Positions 56,153 to 64,000 of a stretch of DNA of 64,000 nucleotides are shown in pieces. Source of the DNA: Melaminivora suipulveris. Its GTDB lineage: Bacteria; Pseudomonadota; Gammaproteobacteria; Burkholderiales; Burkholderiaceae_C. Made by a program: the position numbers and the translations under genes. The stretch spans positions 434,001 through 498,000 of the forward strand of contig NZ_CP027667.1 of the NCBI RefSeq assembly GCF_003008575.1, given 5' to 3'. Numbering within the stretch: the stretch's first letter is position 1; each line of letters starts with the position of its first letter. The notes under the pieces are model-generated. The model was given only the letters and a program-made list of their open reading frames with translations, had not been told where the DNA came from and did not search any database.

Positions 56153-57181
56153 CTCCAAAGCCCAGCGCGGCTTCACATCGAACAGGTAATCGCGCTGCGG
56201 CTGCGCCAGGCCAGCCTGCACCCGCATCGCAGCCGCCATGGCGATCATGGCGCCGTTGTCGGTGCACAGATGCAGCTCGGGGTAGTGCACGCGCACGCCG
56301 CGCTGCGCGCAGGCGGCGTCGAGCCGGCTGCGCAACTGCCGATTGGCGCCCACGCCGCCGGCAACCACCACGCGCCGCAGACCGGTGGATTGCAACGCCG
56401 CCAACGTTTTCTTCACCAGCACGTCGACGATGGCCGCCTGCGTGCTGGCCGCCAGGTCGGCCTTGCGCGCCTCCAGCTCGTCCCCCAGTTTGCGCGCCTG
56501 GGTCAGCACGGCGGTCTTCAGTCCGGCGAAGGAGAAATCCAGGTCGCCGCTGTGCAGCAGCGGGCGCGGAAGGCGAAAGGCCTGTGCGTCGCCCTCCTCA
56601 GCCAAACGCGCCAGCGCCGGGCCGCCGGGGTAGCCCAGGCCCATCAGCTTGGCCGACTTGTCGAAAGCCTCGCCGGCCGCATCGTCGATGGTCTCGCCCA
56701 GCAGGGCATAGCGGCCCACACCATCGACGCGCATCAGCTGCGTGTGCCCGCCCGACACCAGCAGCGCGACGAAGGGAAACTGCGGCGGATCGGCGCTCAG
56801 GAAAGGCGACAGCAGGTGCCCCTCCAGGTGGTGCACGCCCAGCACCGGGACGTCGAGCGCGGCAGCCAGCGCGCAGGCGACGCCGGCGCCCACCAGCAGC
56901 GCGCCGGCCAGGCCAGGGCCGCGCGTATAGGCGACCAGACCGACGTCGGCCAGCGCATGGCCCGACTGCTCCAGCACGCTCTGGGTCAGCGGCAGCACAC
57001 GGCGGATGTGGTCGCGGCTGGCCAGCTCGGGCACCACGCCGCCGTACGCCTGGTGCATCTCGATCTGGCTGTGCAGCGCGTGCGCCAGGAGCTCGGGCGC
57101 CTGGCCCTGCTCGCGCGTGCGCACCAGCGCCACGCCGGTTTCGTCGCAGGAAGATTCGATGCCCAGGATCAACTCGCTCAT
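56144..57181 (-). CDS. tsaD: tRNA N6-adenosine threonylcarbamoyltransferase
   Basis: Essential tRNA modification enzyme of 345 residues; with TsaB and TsaE it transfers the threonylcarbamoyl group to A37 of ANN-decoding tRNAs. N-terminal [16 protein letters not shown], metal-binding HHLEGH with H118 and H122 ([15 protein letters not shown]), [19 protein letters not shown], and [20 protein letters not shown] are all present. C-terminal [14 protein letters not shown] and CTDNGAMIA are conserved. Start ATG 57179-57181. Confidence 0.97.
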   Translation of the reverse strand: MSELILGIESSCDETGVALVRTREQGQAPELLAHALHSQIEMHQAYGGVVPELASRDHIRRVLPLTQSVLEQSGHALADVGLVAYTRGPGLAGALLVGAGVACALAAALDVPVLGVHHLEGHLLSPFLSADPPQFPFVALLVSGGHTQLMRVDGVGRYALLGETIDDAAGEAFDKSAKLMGLGYPGGPALARLAEEGDAQAFRLPRPLLHSGDLDFSFAGLKTAVLTQARKLGDELEARKADLAASTQAAIVDVLVKKTLAALQSTGLRRVVVAGGVGANRQLRSRLDAACAQRGVRVHYPELHLCTDNGAMIAMAAAMRVQAGLAQPQRDYLFDVKPRWALEEI

Positions 57182-57239
57182 GTGCGCGAGTTTAGAGGGC
57201 GCAGGCCAAGTCCAGACTTGCCGGTCGCCGGCGCGCCAC

Positions 57240-58394
57240 CTACCAGCGGTCCGAGCGCATGCGCAGCTCCCAGTTGCCGCGGCGCAGCTCGTACACCCCC
57301 ACGGCGCCATAGCGCTGCTCGCCCGCCTCGTCCCAGGTCATGGTGCCGGTCACCGGCGCGTAGCCGTTGAGGGAGCGCAGCGCGGCGGTGATGGCGGCCG
57401 GGTCGGCGGAGCCGGCTTTCTTCATCGCCTCGCTGATCACGTACATGGCGTCGTAGGTGTAGTGGCCACCATACGCCGGGGGCTTTTGGAAGGCCGCCGT
57501 GTACTTTTGCAGGAATTGCCGTCCGGTCGTGAACTCGGTGACATCCAGCACCGGCGAGGTGGCGTAGATGTCGTCGATCAGGCCGCCGCCCTTGGTCATA
57601 TCGGCGGTCTTGACCAGGTCGCCGCCCAGCAGCGTCATGCGCGTGTGGCCGATCTTGGCCAGCTCCTGCAGCAACGCCAGCGCCTGGAAATCGTTGAGCA
57701 TGCAGACGAAGACATCCACTTTCTCCCGCTTGAGCGCCGCGGCCAGCTCGGCAAACGCCACGGTCTTGTCGTCAAAGCTCTGGCGCACGGCGATGGTCTT
57801 GCCGGCCTTCTTGAGCTCGGCCGCCGCGCCTTCGGCCAGGCCCTTGCCGTAGGGCGTGCCGTCGTCTGCGACGGCGAAAGCGCCAGCGCCCTGCTGCGAC
57901 GCGGCGAAACTGCCGATGGCGCGCGCCTGCAGGGCGTCGTTGGCGACGATGCGAAACGTCGTCGGCAGGCCCAGCTGGGTGATCTTGGGGTTGGTGGAGA
58001 TGATCAGCTGCGGCACGTTCCTGGCGGCATAGATCGGCGCCGTCTCCAGGCTCACGCCCGAGTTCAGGTGCCCGACCACCGCGGCCACGCCGGCGTCGAC
58101 GAGCTGCTGCGCCGCAGCGCGACCGCTGGCCGGGTCGGCCCGGTCGTCCTGCGCGACCACTTCGAGCGCAACGCGCTTGCCGCCGATGGAAAAACCGGCC
58201 TTGTTCAGCTCGTCCACCGCCAGCTGCACGCCGTTGAGCAAGTCCTGGCCCAGCGCGGCCAACGGCCCGGACAGGGGCTGGGCCACGCCGATCCTGGCGG
58301 TGTCGGGCACCTTGCTGCAGCCGCCCAGCCAGGCACCCGCGCCCAGCGCCAGGGCGCCGGCAGCGAAGCGCCGGCGATCCATTTCATGAGTCAC
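57240..58394 (-). CDS. ABC transporter substrate-binding lipoprotein (branched-chain amino acid type)
   Basis: Binding protein of 384 residues (Peripla_BP_6). The AAGGAG box is 6 bases before the GTG at 58392-58394 but abuts the ATG at 58398-58400, so I choose the GTG; ATG 58380-58382 is the other option. The N-terminus ([20 protein letters not shown], then GC) combines a Tat-like RRRF with a lipobox GGC. Mature motifs: [77 protein letters not shown]. It resembles the LivJ/LivK group more than the two other binding proteins here. No transporter genes adjoin. Confidence 0.9.
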   Translation of the reverse strand: MTHEMDRRRFAAGALALGAGAWLGGCSKVPDTARIGVAQPLSGPLAALGQDLLNGVQLAVDELNKAGFSIGGKRVALEVVAQDDRADPASGRAAAQQLVDAGVAAVVGHLNSGVSLETAPIYAARNVPQLIISTNPKITQLGLPTTFRIVANDALQARAIGSFAASQQGAGAFAVADDGTPYGKGLAEGAAAELKKAGKTIAVRQSFDDKTVAFAELAAALKREKVDVFVCMLNDFQALALLQELAKIGHTRMTLLGGDLVKTADMTKGGGLIDDIYATSPVLDVTEFTTGRQFLQKYTAAFQKPPAYGGHYTYDAMYVISEAMKKAGSADPAAITAALRSLNGYAPVTGTMTWDEAGEQRYGAVGVYELRRGNWELRMRSDRW

Positions 58395-58503
58395 GCCCAT
58401 CTCCTTGTGTGTATATCGGTGCACATTGTGAGGAGATGTTGGCCGAGCTGGCGGCCCGACGCCACGGGGCAAGCACCGATGGCGCCCCGCCGTGTGCCGA
58501 CCG

Positions 58504-58941
58504 TCAGCGGCCGGTGATGTACTGCTCCATCTGCTCGATGATGAAGCGCTGCTGCGAGATCACGCCCTTGACCAGGTCGCCGATGGACACCAGGCCCAGC
58601 AGGCTGCCCTGCTCGTCGACCACCGGCAGGTGGCGCAGGCGGTTTTCGGTCATCAGCGCCATGCACTGCTCGCTGCTTTGCGTCGGGCGCACGAAGCGCA
58701 CCGGGTGGGTCATGACTTCACGTATCGGCGTGTGCCCCGACGCGCGGCCTTGCAACACCACTTTGCGCGCATAGTCGCGCTCGGTGAAGATGCCGGCGAT
58801 CTCCTGCCCCTCCAGCACCAGCAGCGCGCCGATGCCCTTGTCGGCCATGCGCTGCAGCGCGGTGAGCACGCTGTCCGAGGGCGAAACGCTGTAGACCTGC
58901 GAATCGGGCTTGGATCTGAGGATTTCTGCGACGGTGGTCAT
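58504..58941 (-). CDS. Paired CBS domain protein
   Basis: Protein of 145 residues made of two CBS domains forming one Bateman module, which binds adenosine nucleotides as an energy or redox sensor. CBS1 spans about 10-65 (YSVSPSDSVLTALQRMADKG, IAGIFTERDYARKVV), CBS2 about 75-135 (VMTHPVRFVRPTQSSEQCMA, RHLPVVDEQGSLLGLVSIGD, LVKGVISQQ). No effector domain is fused. Start ATG 58939-58941. Partner protein unknown; upstream of the binding lipoprotein gene on the same strand. Confidence 0.93.
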   Translation of the reverse strand: MTTVAEILRSKPDSQVYSVSPSDSVLTALQRMADKGIGALLVLEGQEIAGIFTERDYARKVVLQGRASGHTPIREVMTHPVRFVRPTQSSEQCMALMTENRLRHLPVVDEQGSLLGLVSIGDLVKGVISQQRFIIEQMEQYITGR

Positions 58942-59038
58942 GTGGGCCTCCCGGTGGCTGAGAAAACGGAGTTCTTCTGGCAGACAAGTGTTACCCGGAC
59001 GCGCTCGGCTGGCAACCGGCTGGCCGCGGCCGCTGAGC

Positions 59039-59683
59039 TCAGCGCCTGCCGCCCAGCAGGCTGCCGCCGAGTTTCAGCAGATCGCCCAGGTCGACGCGGC
59101 CGTTGCCGTCCTGGTCGAGCACGCGCGACAGCAGATCGGACGCAGGCGAGCCGCCTTGCTGGGCCTGCGCGCGCTCGCGCCCGAGCAGACCGCCCAGCCC
59201 ATCGGCGCCCAGGCCGCCGCTGCCCACACGCTGCGCCAAAAAGGCCATGACCAGCGGCGCCAGCAGGCGCAGCAGCTGGCCGGCGTTGTCGCCCAGCCCC
59301 GTGGCGCGGCCCAGGCCGGCCTCGGCCTGGCTGCGGTGGCCGCCAAAGATATGGCCCAAAATGGCTGCACCCTGGCCGCCCTCGCCCGAGGCTCCTCCCA
59401 ATACGCTGTCCAGCAGCCCGCCCCAATCGGGGCCCGCAGCGGCGGCCGGCCGAGCGTGGTCGCGCTGCAGCGCGCCCAGCAAGGCCTGCGCGCCCTGCGG
59501 CTGCTGCGCGTTGTTCGCCATGGCGCCCAGCAACAGCGGCACGGCCATGGCGGCGGCGCTGTGCGCCTGCTGGGTGTCGAGGCCCAGTTGGCCGGCGATC
59601 TGCGCGAGCGGCGCGCCGCTCAGGTGCTGCATGAACTGGTCTGCCAGCGAGCCGGCGGCGGAAGAAGAAACATCGGGGGTCAT
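59039..59683 (-). CDS. DUF937 protein with C-terminal EF-hand-like loop
   Basis: Protein of 214 residues, no signal peptide seen. The N-terminal half has the DUF937 pattern (LADQFMQHLSGAPLAQIAGQ, AMAVPLLLGAMANNAQQPQG), followed by glycine-rich linkers and a hydrophobic helix (LLRLLAPLVMAFLAQRVGSG). Residues 190-201 read DQDGNGRVDLGD, a complete 12-residue EF-hand loop with acidic or amide ligands at positions 1, 3, 5, 9 and 12, followed by LLKLGGSLLGG. Calcium binding is therefore plausible. Function of the family is unknown. Start ATG 59681-59683. Confidence 0.85.
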   Translation of the reverse strand: MTPDVSSSAAGSLADQFMQHLSGAPLAQIAGQLGLDTQQAHSAAAMAVPLLLGAMANNAQQPQGAQALLGALQRDHARPAAAAGPDWGGLLDSVLGGASGEGGQGAAILGHIFGGHRSQAEAGLGRATGLGDNAGQLLRLLAPLVMAFLAQRVGSGGLGADGLGGLLGRERAQAQQGGSPASDLLSRVLDQDGNGRVDLGDLLKLGGSLLGGRR

Positions 59684-59808
59684 GGGCCTACCTGTGGTGA
59701 TTGAAACCGCCTGCCATGGTAGGCCTTGGCACGGCGGCGGCGCGCGCCAAGGCGGTGCGTCTGCACATGTTGACCGTCCATCGGTGAGCCAGCCGGCCCC
59801 GGACGCCC

Positions 59809-61449
59809 TCAGCCAGCGGCGCGCAGCGCCAGTTGCGCCCTGGCGCTGCGCCGCAAGGCCACGGCGTCGGGCTGCGCCGGCGCGGCGCCCTCCAGGCGGA
59901 ACACCTGTACCGCCTCGGCCACGGTCTGCGCCTGCACCTGTACCTGGTCGGCCAGTTGCGCGCTGCGCTCGACCAGCGCCGCGTTGTGCTGGGTGATGGT
60001 ATCGAGCTGCGCCACAGCGGCATTGACCTGCGAGATACCGGCCAGCTGCTGGCCCGAGGCGCTGGCGATCTGGCCAATCAGGCCGCTGACCTGCTGCACC
60101 ATGGTCAGCGTCTCATCCATGGCCCGGCCGGCACCATCCGTGCGGCGCTGGCCCTCGCCCACGCGCTCGGCCGCCTCCTCGATCAGTGTGCGAATCTCGC
60201 GCGCGGCCTGCTGTGTGCGCTGCGACAGCGAGCGCACTTCGCCGGCCACAACGGCAAAACCGCGCCCGTGCTCACCGGCGCGTGCCGCCTCGACGGCGGC
60301 GTTCAGCGCCAGGATGTTGGTCTGAAAAGCGATGCCGTCGATCAGCTGCGTGATCTCGCCGATGCGGCGCGAGGCCTGGCCGATCTGCGCCATGGTTTCG
60401 GCGACGCCGCGCACCGCCTGGCTGCTGCGCTCGGACACCTCCGTGGCCTGCGCCGCCAGCGTGTCCGCGTGGCGCGCCGCGTCGGCCGTGTGGCGCACGG
60501 TGCCGGCGATTTCTTCCATCGATGCAGCTGTCTGTTGCAGATTGCTGGCCTGGCTCTCGGTGCGCTCGGACAGGTCGCGGTTGCCGGCGGCGATGCTGTG
60601 CGCCGCGCCCTGCATGCGTTCGGTCTCTTGGCGCGCATCGCGCACGATGGACAACAGGTTGACGTTGAGCTGCATGAGCGCGCGCTGCAGCTCGCCCAGC
60701 GTGTCCGCGCGGGTTTGCTGCGGCGGCTGCGTCAGATCGCCTGCCGCCATGCGGTTGGCCGCGTGCACCAGTTGCTGCACCGGCGCCACGGTTGCGCCGC
60801 GGGCCCAGATCAGCGCCAGCAGCGTCGCTCCCGCACAGATCGCCCAGGCCAGCGCCTGCGCCGCCAGCCCCTGGCTGGCGCTGGCCGCGCCGGCCCAGGC
60901 GGCGGTGACGAGCACCAGCGCAAACGCCAGCGCCAGCCGCGCCGTCAGGCCCAGCGCCAGCCGCTGGCGCAGCCGCCCGGCCAGGGTGTTGCGCACCACC
61001 TGGCCGTCGCGCAGCAGGTGCACGGTGCGGCCGGCTTCCTTTTCGGCGCGCATGCGGGCGTAGAGCTGCTCGGCGCCCTGCACCTGCTCGGCGCTGGCTT
61101 CAGTGCGCACCGACATGTAGCCCAACGGCTGCCCGCCCTCCATGAGCGGCGTGACGTTGGCCATGACCCAGTAATAGCTGCCGTCCTTGCGCCGGTTCTT
61201 GATGGGCGCGGACCAGGGCCTGCCGCCCTGGATGCTCTGCCACATGTCGGCGTAGGCCTGCTCGGGCATGTCCGGGTGGCGGATCATGTTGTGCGGCTGG
61301 CCCAGAAGTTCCTCACGTGGGTAGCCGCTGACCTCGATGAACATCGGGTTGCAATACAGGATGCGACCCTTGAGATCGGTGGTGGACACCAGCGTATGCC
61401 CCCGTGGAAAGGGATACTGCCTGTCATGGACGGGTAAGTTGATGCGCAT
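59809..61449 (-). CDS. Methyl-accepting chemotaxis protein with N-terminal PAS domain (Aer-like)
   Basis: Chemoreceptor of 546 residues. A cytoplasmic PAS domain at about 10-125 ([59 protein letters not shown]) resembles the Aer redox sensor; two adjacent helices ([20 protein letters not shown] and [20 protein letters not shown]) anchor it without a periplasmic domain; then HAMP ([10 protein letters not shown]) and the signalling domain with hairpin tip [20 protein letters not shown] and [20 protein letters not shown]. No C-terminal CheR-binding pentapeptide. It likely mediates energy taxis. Start ATG 61447-61449. Confidence 0.94.
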   Translation of the reverse strand: MRINLPVHDRQYPFPRGHTLVSTTDLKGRILYCNPMFIEVSGYPREELLGQPHNMIRHPDMPEQAYADMWQSIQGGRPWSAPIKNRRKDGSYYWVMANVTPLMEGGQPLGYMSVRTEASAEQVQGAEQLYARMRAEKEAGRTVHLLRDGQVVRNTLAGRLRQRLALGLTARLALAFALVLVTAAWAGAASASQGLAAQALAWAICAGATLLALIWARGATVAPVQQLVHAANRMAAGDLTQPPQQTRADTLGELQRALMQLNVNLLSIVRDARQETERMQGAAHSIAAGNRDLSERTESQASNLQQTAASMEEIAGTVRHTADAARHADTLAAQATEVSERSSQAVRGVAETMAQIGQASRRIGEITQLIDGIAFQTNILALNAAVEAARAGEHGRGFAVVAGEVRSLSQRTQQAAREIRTLIEEAAERVGEGQRRTDGAGRAMDETLTMVQQVSGLIGQIASASGQQLAGISQVNAAVAQLDTITQHNAALVERSAQLADQVQVQAQTVAEAVQVFRLEGAAPAQPDAVALRRSARAQLALRAAG

Positions 61450-61809
61450 GGGGCGAGGGTAACCTTGGTGACAGCACGGCGACTGTGAATCAGAGTAGAC
61501 CGGCGCCTTCTCAGCGTTTCCCCGCTGGCGCGAAGACTCAACATCTGCCTGCAATCATCCGCCGCGCGGCGGCGTGAGGAGCCCGGCCATGTAAAGAAGC
61601 ATAAAGCTCATTGACAGGCGGGCGTTTTCAGCGCCGTGGCATGCGACAGTACGCCTTTGCTCGCACGCAGCGGGCACCCACCCATCTGATGCTCCGATCG
61701 CCGCCCGTGCGCTCGCGGTCGGGCTTGCGCTTTCAGCCGTTTCATGATTTCTGCCATCCATGACAGCCCCCGCCCGCACCTGCGACCCACCCAGCCCGGC
61801 CGCGCCGGC
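61450..61809. other. Intergenic region between chemoreceptor and efflux operon
   Basis: Divergent gap of 360 bases. It holds a TTGACA at 61611-61616 on the plus strand, but no good -10 follows 16-18 bases on. An ATG at 61744 is in frame with the efflux adaptor and could start it with a longer leader, which would shorten the gap to 294 bases. No regulator gene or clear operator is seen; a flagellar-type sigma-28 promoter for the chemoreceptor was looked for and not found. Confidence 0.45.
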
Positions 61810-63015
61810 ATGATTGCCTGGCGCCTGGCCCTGGCCGGCGCGCTGGCGCTGTCGCTCGCGGCCTGTGGCGGTGGCAAGTCCGACGCCGCCAAGGCGCCTG
61901 CGCCAGCCGCGCCGCCCGAGGTCGGCGTCATCACGCTGCAGCCCGAGCGGCAAGTCATCACCACCGAGCTGCCCGGCCGCACCAGCGCCTGGATGACCGC
62001 CGAGATCCGCCCGCAGGTCGGCGGCATCGTGCAAAAGCGCCTGTTCACCGAAGGTGCGCAGGTCAAGGCCGGCCAGGTGCTGTACCGGCTTGACGCGGCC
62101 AGCTTCGAGGTCGCCTTGACCGCCGCCGAAGCCCAGCTGACCAAGGCGCGCACGACGCTGGCCACGGCGCAATCCAACGCCCGGCGCAACGCCGAGCTGG
62201 TCAAGATCGACGCCATCAGCCGCCAGGTCTATGACGACAGCCAGGCTGCCGCAGCGCAGGCCGAGGCCGAAGTTGCCGTGGCCGGCGCCGCCGTGCAGGC
62301 CGCGCGCATCAACCTGGGCTACACGCGCATCAAGTCGCCGATCGCCGGGCGCACCAGCACGTCGACCGTCACGCCCGGCGCGCTGGTCACGGCCAACCAG
62401 GGGGCGGCGCTGACCACGGTGACGCAGACCGATCCGCTGTACGTGGACGTCATGCAGACCAGCACGGAGCTGCTGCGCCTGAAGGGCGATCTGGCCAGCG
62501 GCCGCATCCAGCGCGCCGAGGGCGGCAAGGACGGCGAGGCGCGCGTGACCATCGTGCTGGACGACGGCAGCCGCTACGCGCACGCCGGGCGCCTGCAGTT
62601 CAGCGGCGTGCAGGTCAATCCCGGCACCGGCGCCATCACGCTGCGCGCCGTGGTGCCGAACCCGGACGGCTTGCTGATGCCGGGCATGTACGTGCGCGCG
62701 GTGCTGGACACCGGATCGCGCGAGCAGGCGCTACTGGCGCCGCAGCAATCCGTCACGCGCGACCCGGCGGGCAATGCCAGCGTGCTGGTGGTGGGCGAGG
62801 GCGACAAGGTCGAGCGCCGGCGCATCGTCACCGGCGCCGCCGTGGGCAACCGCTGGGAGGTGCTGTCGGGCCTGGCAGCCGGCGAGCGCGTGCTGGTCGA
62901 CGGCGCGCAGCGCGCACGCCCTGGCGAGCGCGTCAAGCCCGTGCCGTGGACGCCGCGCGCCCCGGCCGCCACCGCCAGCGCGCCCGCCGCCCCTGCCTCT
63001 GCCCCGGCCCGCTGA
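61810..63015 (+). CDS. RND efflux periplasmic adaptor subunit
   Basis: Membrane fusion protein of 401 residues, AcrA/MexA-like lipoprotein. Start ATG 61810 gives signal MIAWRLALAGALALSLAACG with lipobox LAAC; the in-frame ATG at 61744 would place 22 residues before it. Lipoyl domain RTSAWMTAEIRPQVGGIVQK, FTEGAQVKAGQVLYRLD; helical hairpin EAQLTKARTTLATAQSNARR; second half INLGYTRIKSPIAGRTSTST; and beta-barrel VQVNPGTGAITLRAVVPNPD, LLMPGMYVRAVLD. The C-terminus is Ala/Pro-rich. Works with the pump gene 6 bases downstream; an outer-membrane channel is presumably beyond the window. Confidence 0.95.
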   Translation: MIAWRLALAGALALSLAACGGGKSDAAKAPAPAAPPEVGVITLQPERQVITTELPGRTSAWMTAEIRPQVGGIVQKRLFTEGAQVKAGQVLYRLDAASFEVALTAAEAQLTKARTTLATAQSNARRNAELVKIDAISRQVYDDSQAAAAQAEAEVAVAGAAVQAARINLGYTRIKSPIAGRTSTSTVTPGALVTANQGAALTTVTQTDPLYVDVMQTSTELLRLKGDLASGRIQRAEGGKDGEARVTIVLDDGSRYAHAGRLQFSGVQVNPGTGAITLRAVVPNPDGLLMPGMYVRAVLDTGSREQALLAPQQSVTRDPAGNASVLVVGEGDKVERRRIVTGAAVGNRWEVLSGLAAGERVLVDGAQRARPGERVKPVPWTPRAPAATASAPAAPASAPAR

Positions 63016-63021
63016 CCCGCC

Positions 63022-64000
63022 ATGGCCCAGTTCTTCATCAACCGCCCCGTCTTCGCGTGGGTGCTGGCCATCGTCGTCATGCTGGCCGGCGCGCTGTCCA
63101 TCTTCACGCTGCCGCTGGAGATGTACCCGGACATCGCCCCGCCGCGCGTGACCATCAACACCACCTACACCGGCGCCTCGGCCGAGACGGTGGAAAACTC
63201 GGTCACCCAGGTCATCGAGCAGCAGCTCAAGGGACTGGACAACCTGCTGTACATGCAGTCCACCAGCGACTCGGCCGGGCGCTCGCGCACCACGCTCACT
63301 TTTGCGCCCGGCGCCAACATCGACGTGGCGCAGGTGCAGGTGCAAAACAAGCTGCAGGGCGCGCTCAACCGCCTGCCAGAGGCCGTGAAAAGCCGCGGCG
63401 TGTTCGTCAACAAGGGCGGGCAGGACTACCTGGTCACCTACGTCTTCACCTCGCCCGACCCGCACGTGTCGCAGGTGACCATTGGCGACTACCTGACCAG
63501 CAACGTGGTCGACGTGATCGCCCGCGTCGACGGCGTGGGCGACGTGACGGTGTTCGGCACCAGCTACGCCATGCGCATCTGGATGGACCCGGCGCTGATG
63601 GAAAAGTACGCGCTGATGCCCTCGGACGTGGTGGCGGCGCTCAACGCGCAGAACGCCCAGGTCTCCGCTGGCCAGCTGGGCGCGCTGCCCGCCGTGCCGG
63701 GGCAGATGCTCAACGCCACGGTGACGGCGCGCTCCAAGCTGCAAACCGTGGAGGAGTTTCGGGACATCGTGCTGCGCGCCCTGCCCGACGGCTCGGTCGT
63801 GACGCTGGCCGACGTGGCGCGCGTGGCACTGGAGGCCGACAACCTGACGGTGCGCTCCATCCTGAACGGCCAGCCCGGCGCGGGCCTTGGCATCGTGCTG
63901 GCCGACGGCGCCAATGCCATGCAGGTAGGCGACGCGGTGGCGGCAAAGATCGCGGAGCTGGCGCCATACTTTCCCGACGGCATCACCGGCTTCGTCAGCT
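63022..64000 (+). CDS. RND efflux pump inner-membrane transporter, N-terminal part (HAE1/AcrB-like)
   Basis: Partial: starts ATG 63022 and runs off the window after about 326 codons; family length is about 1,030-1,050. N-terminus MAQFFINRPVFAWVLAIVVM is the first membrane helix of AcrB-type pumps, followed by PLEMYPDIAPPRVTINTTYT, GASAETVENSVTQVIEQQLK, GLDNLLYMQSTSDSAGRSRT and VQVQNKLQGALNRLPEAVKS of the porter domain. Proton-driven export of hydrophobic or amphiphilic compounds with the adjacent adaptor. The proton-relay helices lie outside the window. Confidence 0.95.
   Translation, partial: MAQFFINRPVFAWVLAIVVMLAGALSIFTLPLEMYPDIAPPRVTINTTYTGASAETVENSVTQVIEQQLKGLDNLLYMQSTSDSAGRSRTTLTFAPGANIDVAQVQVQNKLQGALNRLPEAVKSRGVFVNKGGQDYLVTYVFTSPDPHVSQVTIGDYLTSNVVDVIARVDGVGDVTVFGTSYAMRIWMDPALMEKYALMPSDVVAALNAQNAQVSAGQLGALPAVPGQMLNATVTARSKLQTVEEFRDIVLRALPDGSVVTLADVARVALEADNLTVRSILNGQPGAGLGIVLADGANAMQVGDAVAAKIAELAPYFPDGITGFVS

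Noticed and set aside
61555..62583. Minus-strand open frame opposite the RND adaptor
   Set aside because: Antisense to a clear membrane fusion protein; composition is GC-skew artefact.

Overview
The window is a stretch of GC-rich bacterial chromosome that reads as core plus metabolic genome of a betaproteobacterium of the Comamonadaceae (Burkholderiales). The signs are the joined TCA block (mdh, gntR, sdhCDAB-sdhE, gltA), the PA0069-type radical SAM protein, DUF2783 and DUF2242 proteins, expanded LivK-type binding proteins, and a dispersed intergenic repeat whose half-site resembles repeats I recall from Acidovorax-like genomes. I see no rRNA, tRNA, CRISPR array, insertion sequence, phage or integrase. 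The species is inference.

Layout. 1-2.9 kb: a short minus-strand operon (SDR, PaaI-type thioesterase, start of an NADP-dependent oxidoreductase) and a divergent MFS transporter. 2.95-8.4 kb: beta-oxidation genes on the minus strand (acyl-CoA dehydrogenase, thiolase, fused enoyl-CoA hydratase/3-hydroxyacyl-CoA dehydrogenase). 8.5-13.8 kb: a minus-strand, apparently aromatic-catabolic operon (MBL-fold protein, FAD monooxygenase, DUF2783 protein, VOC protein, fumarylacetoacetase-type hydrolase, maleylacetoacetate isomerase) with a divergent LysR regulator. 14.9-21.8 kb: a branched-chain-amino-acid-type ABC transporter (SBP, LivH, LivM, LivG, LivF) downstream of an acyl-CoA ligase. 21.9-25.5 kb: plus-strand housekeeping run selO-msrB-yciB-bolA-ppiC. 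25.6-38.3 kb: a membrane acyltransferase and the TCA block, with acnB, a lipoprotein-like or secreted protein, a CitE-like lyase and mdh on the minus strand and gntR, sdhCDAB-sdhE and gltA on the plus strand. 38.4-42.4 kb: formaldehyde detoxification (frmA, fghA), a radical SAM protein and rnk. 42.4-49 kb: nitronate monooxygenase, a second large acyl-CoA dehydrogenase, etfBA, an ECHDC3-like protein and a histone-deacetylase-family amidohydrolase. 49-53.2 kb: MoxR-DUF58-transglutaminase. 53.2-61.4 kb: two stand-alone ABC binding proteins, DUF2242 lipoprotein, Hsp20, tsaD, CBS protein, DUF937 protein with an EF-hand-like loop and a PAS chemoreceptor. 61.8 kb to the end: an RND efflux adaptor and the start of its inner-membrane pump.

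How it fits together. Much of the window serves catabolism of organic acids, acyl-CoAs and aromatics: uptake (Liv system, MFS), activation (acyl-CoA ligase), beta-oxidation (two acyl-CoA dehydrogenases feeding ETF, then FadJ-like protein and thiolase), ring cleavage (the 8.5-14.8 kb cluster), and combustion in the TCA cycle.

The points most worth a second look are: an MBL-fold protein that keeps its three site-1 metal histidines but has lost all three site-2-specific ligands; a LivF ATPase with arginine in place of the Walker A lysine; an enoyl-CoA-hydratase-fold protein without the catalytic glutamates; a family of about ten dispersed repeats, one apparently embedded in selO; and a palindrome sitting in the spacer of the gntR promoter. 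No clearly new defence or mobile system is visible.
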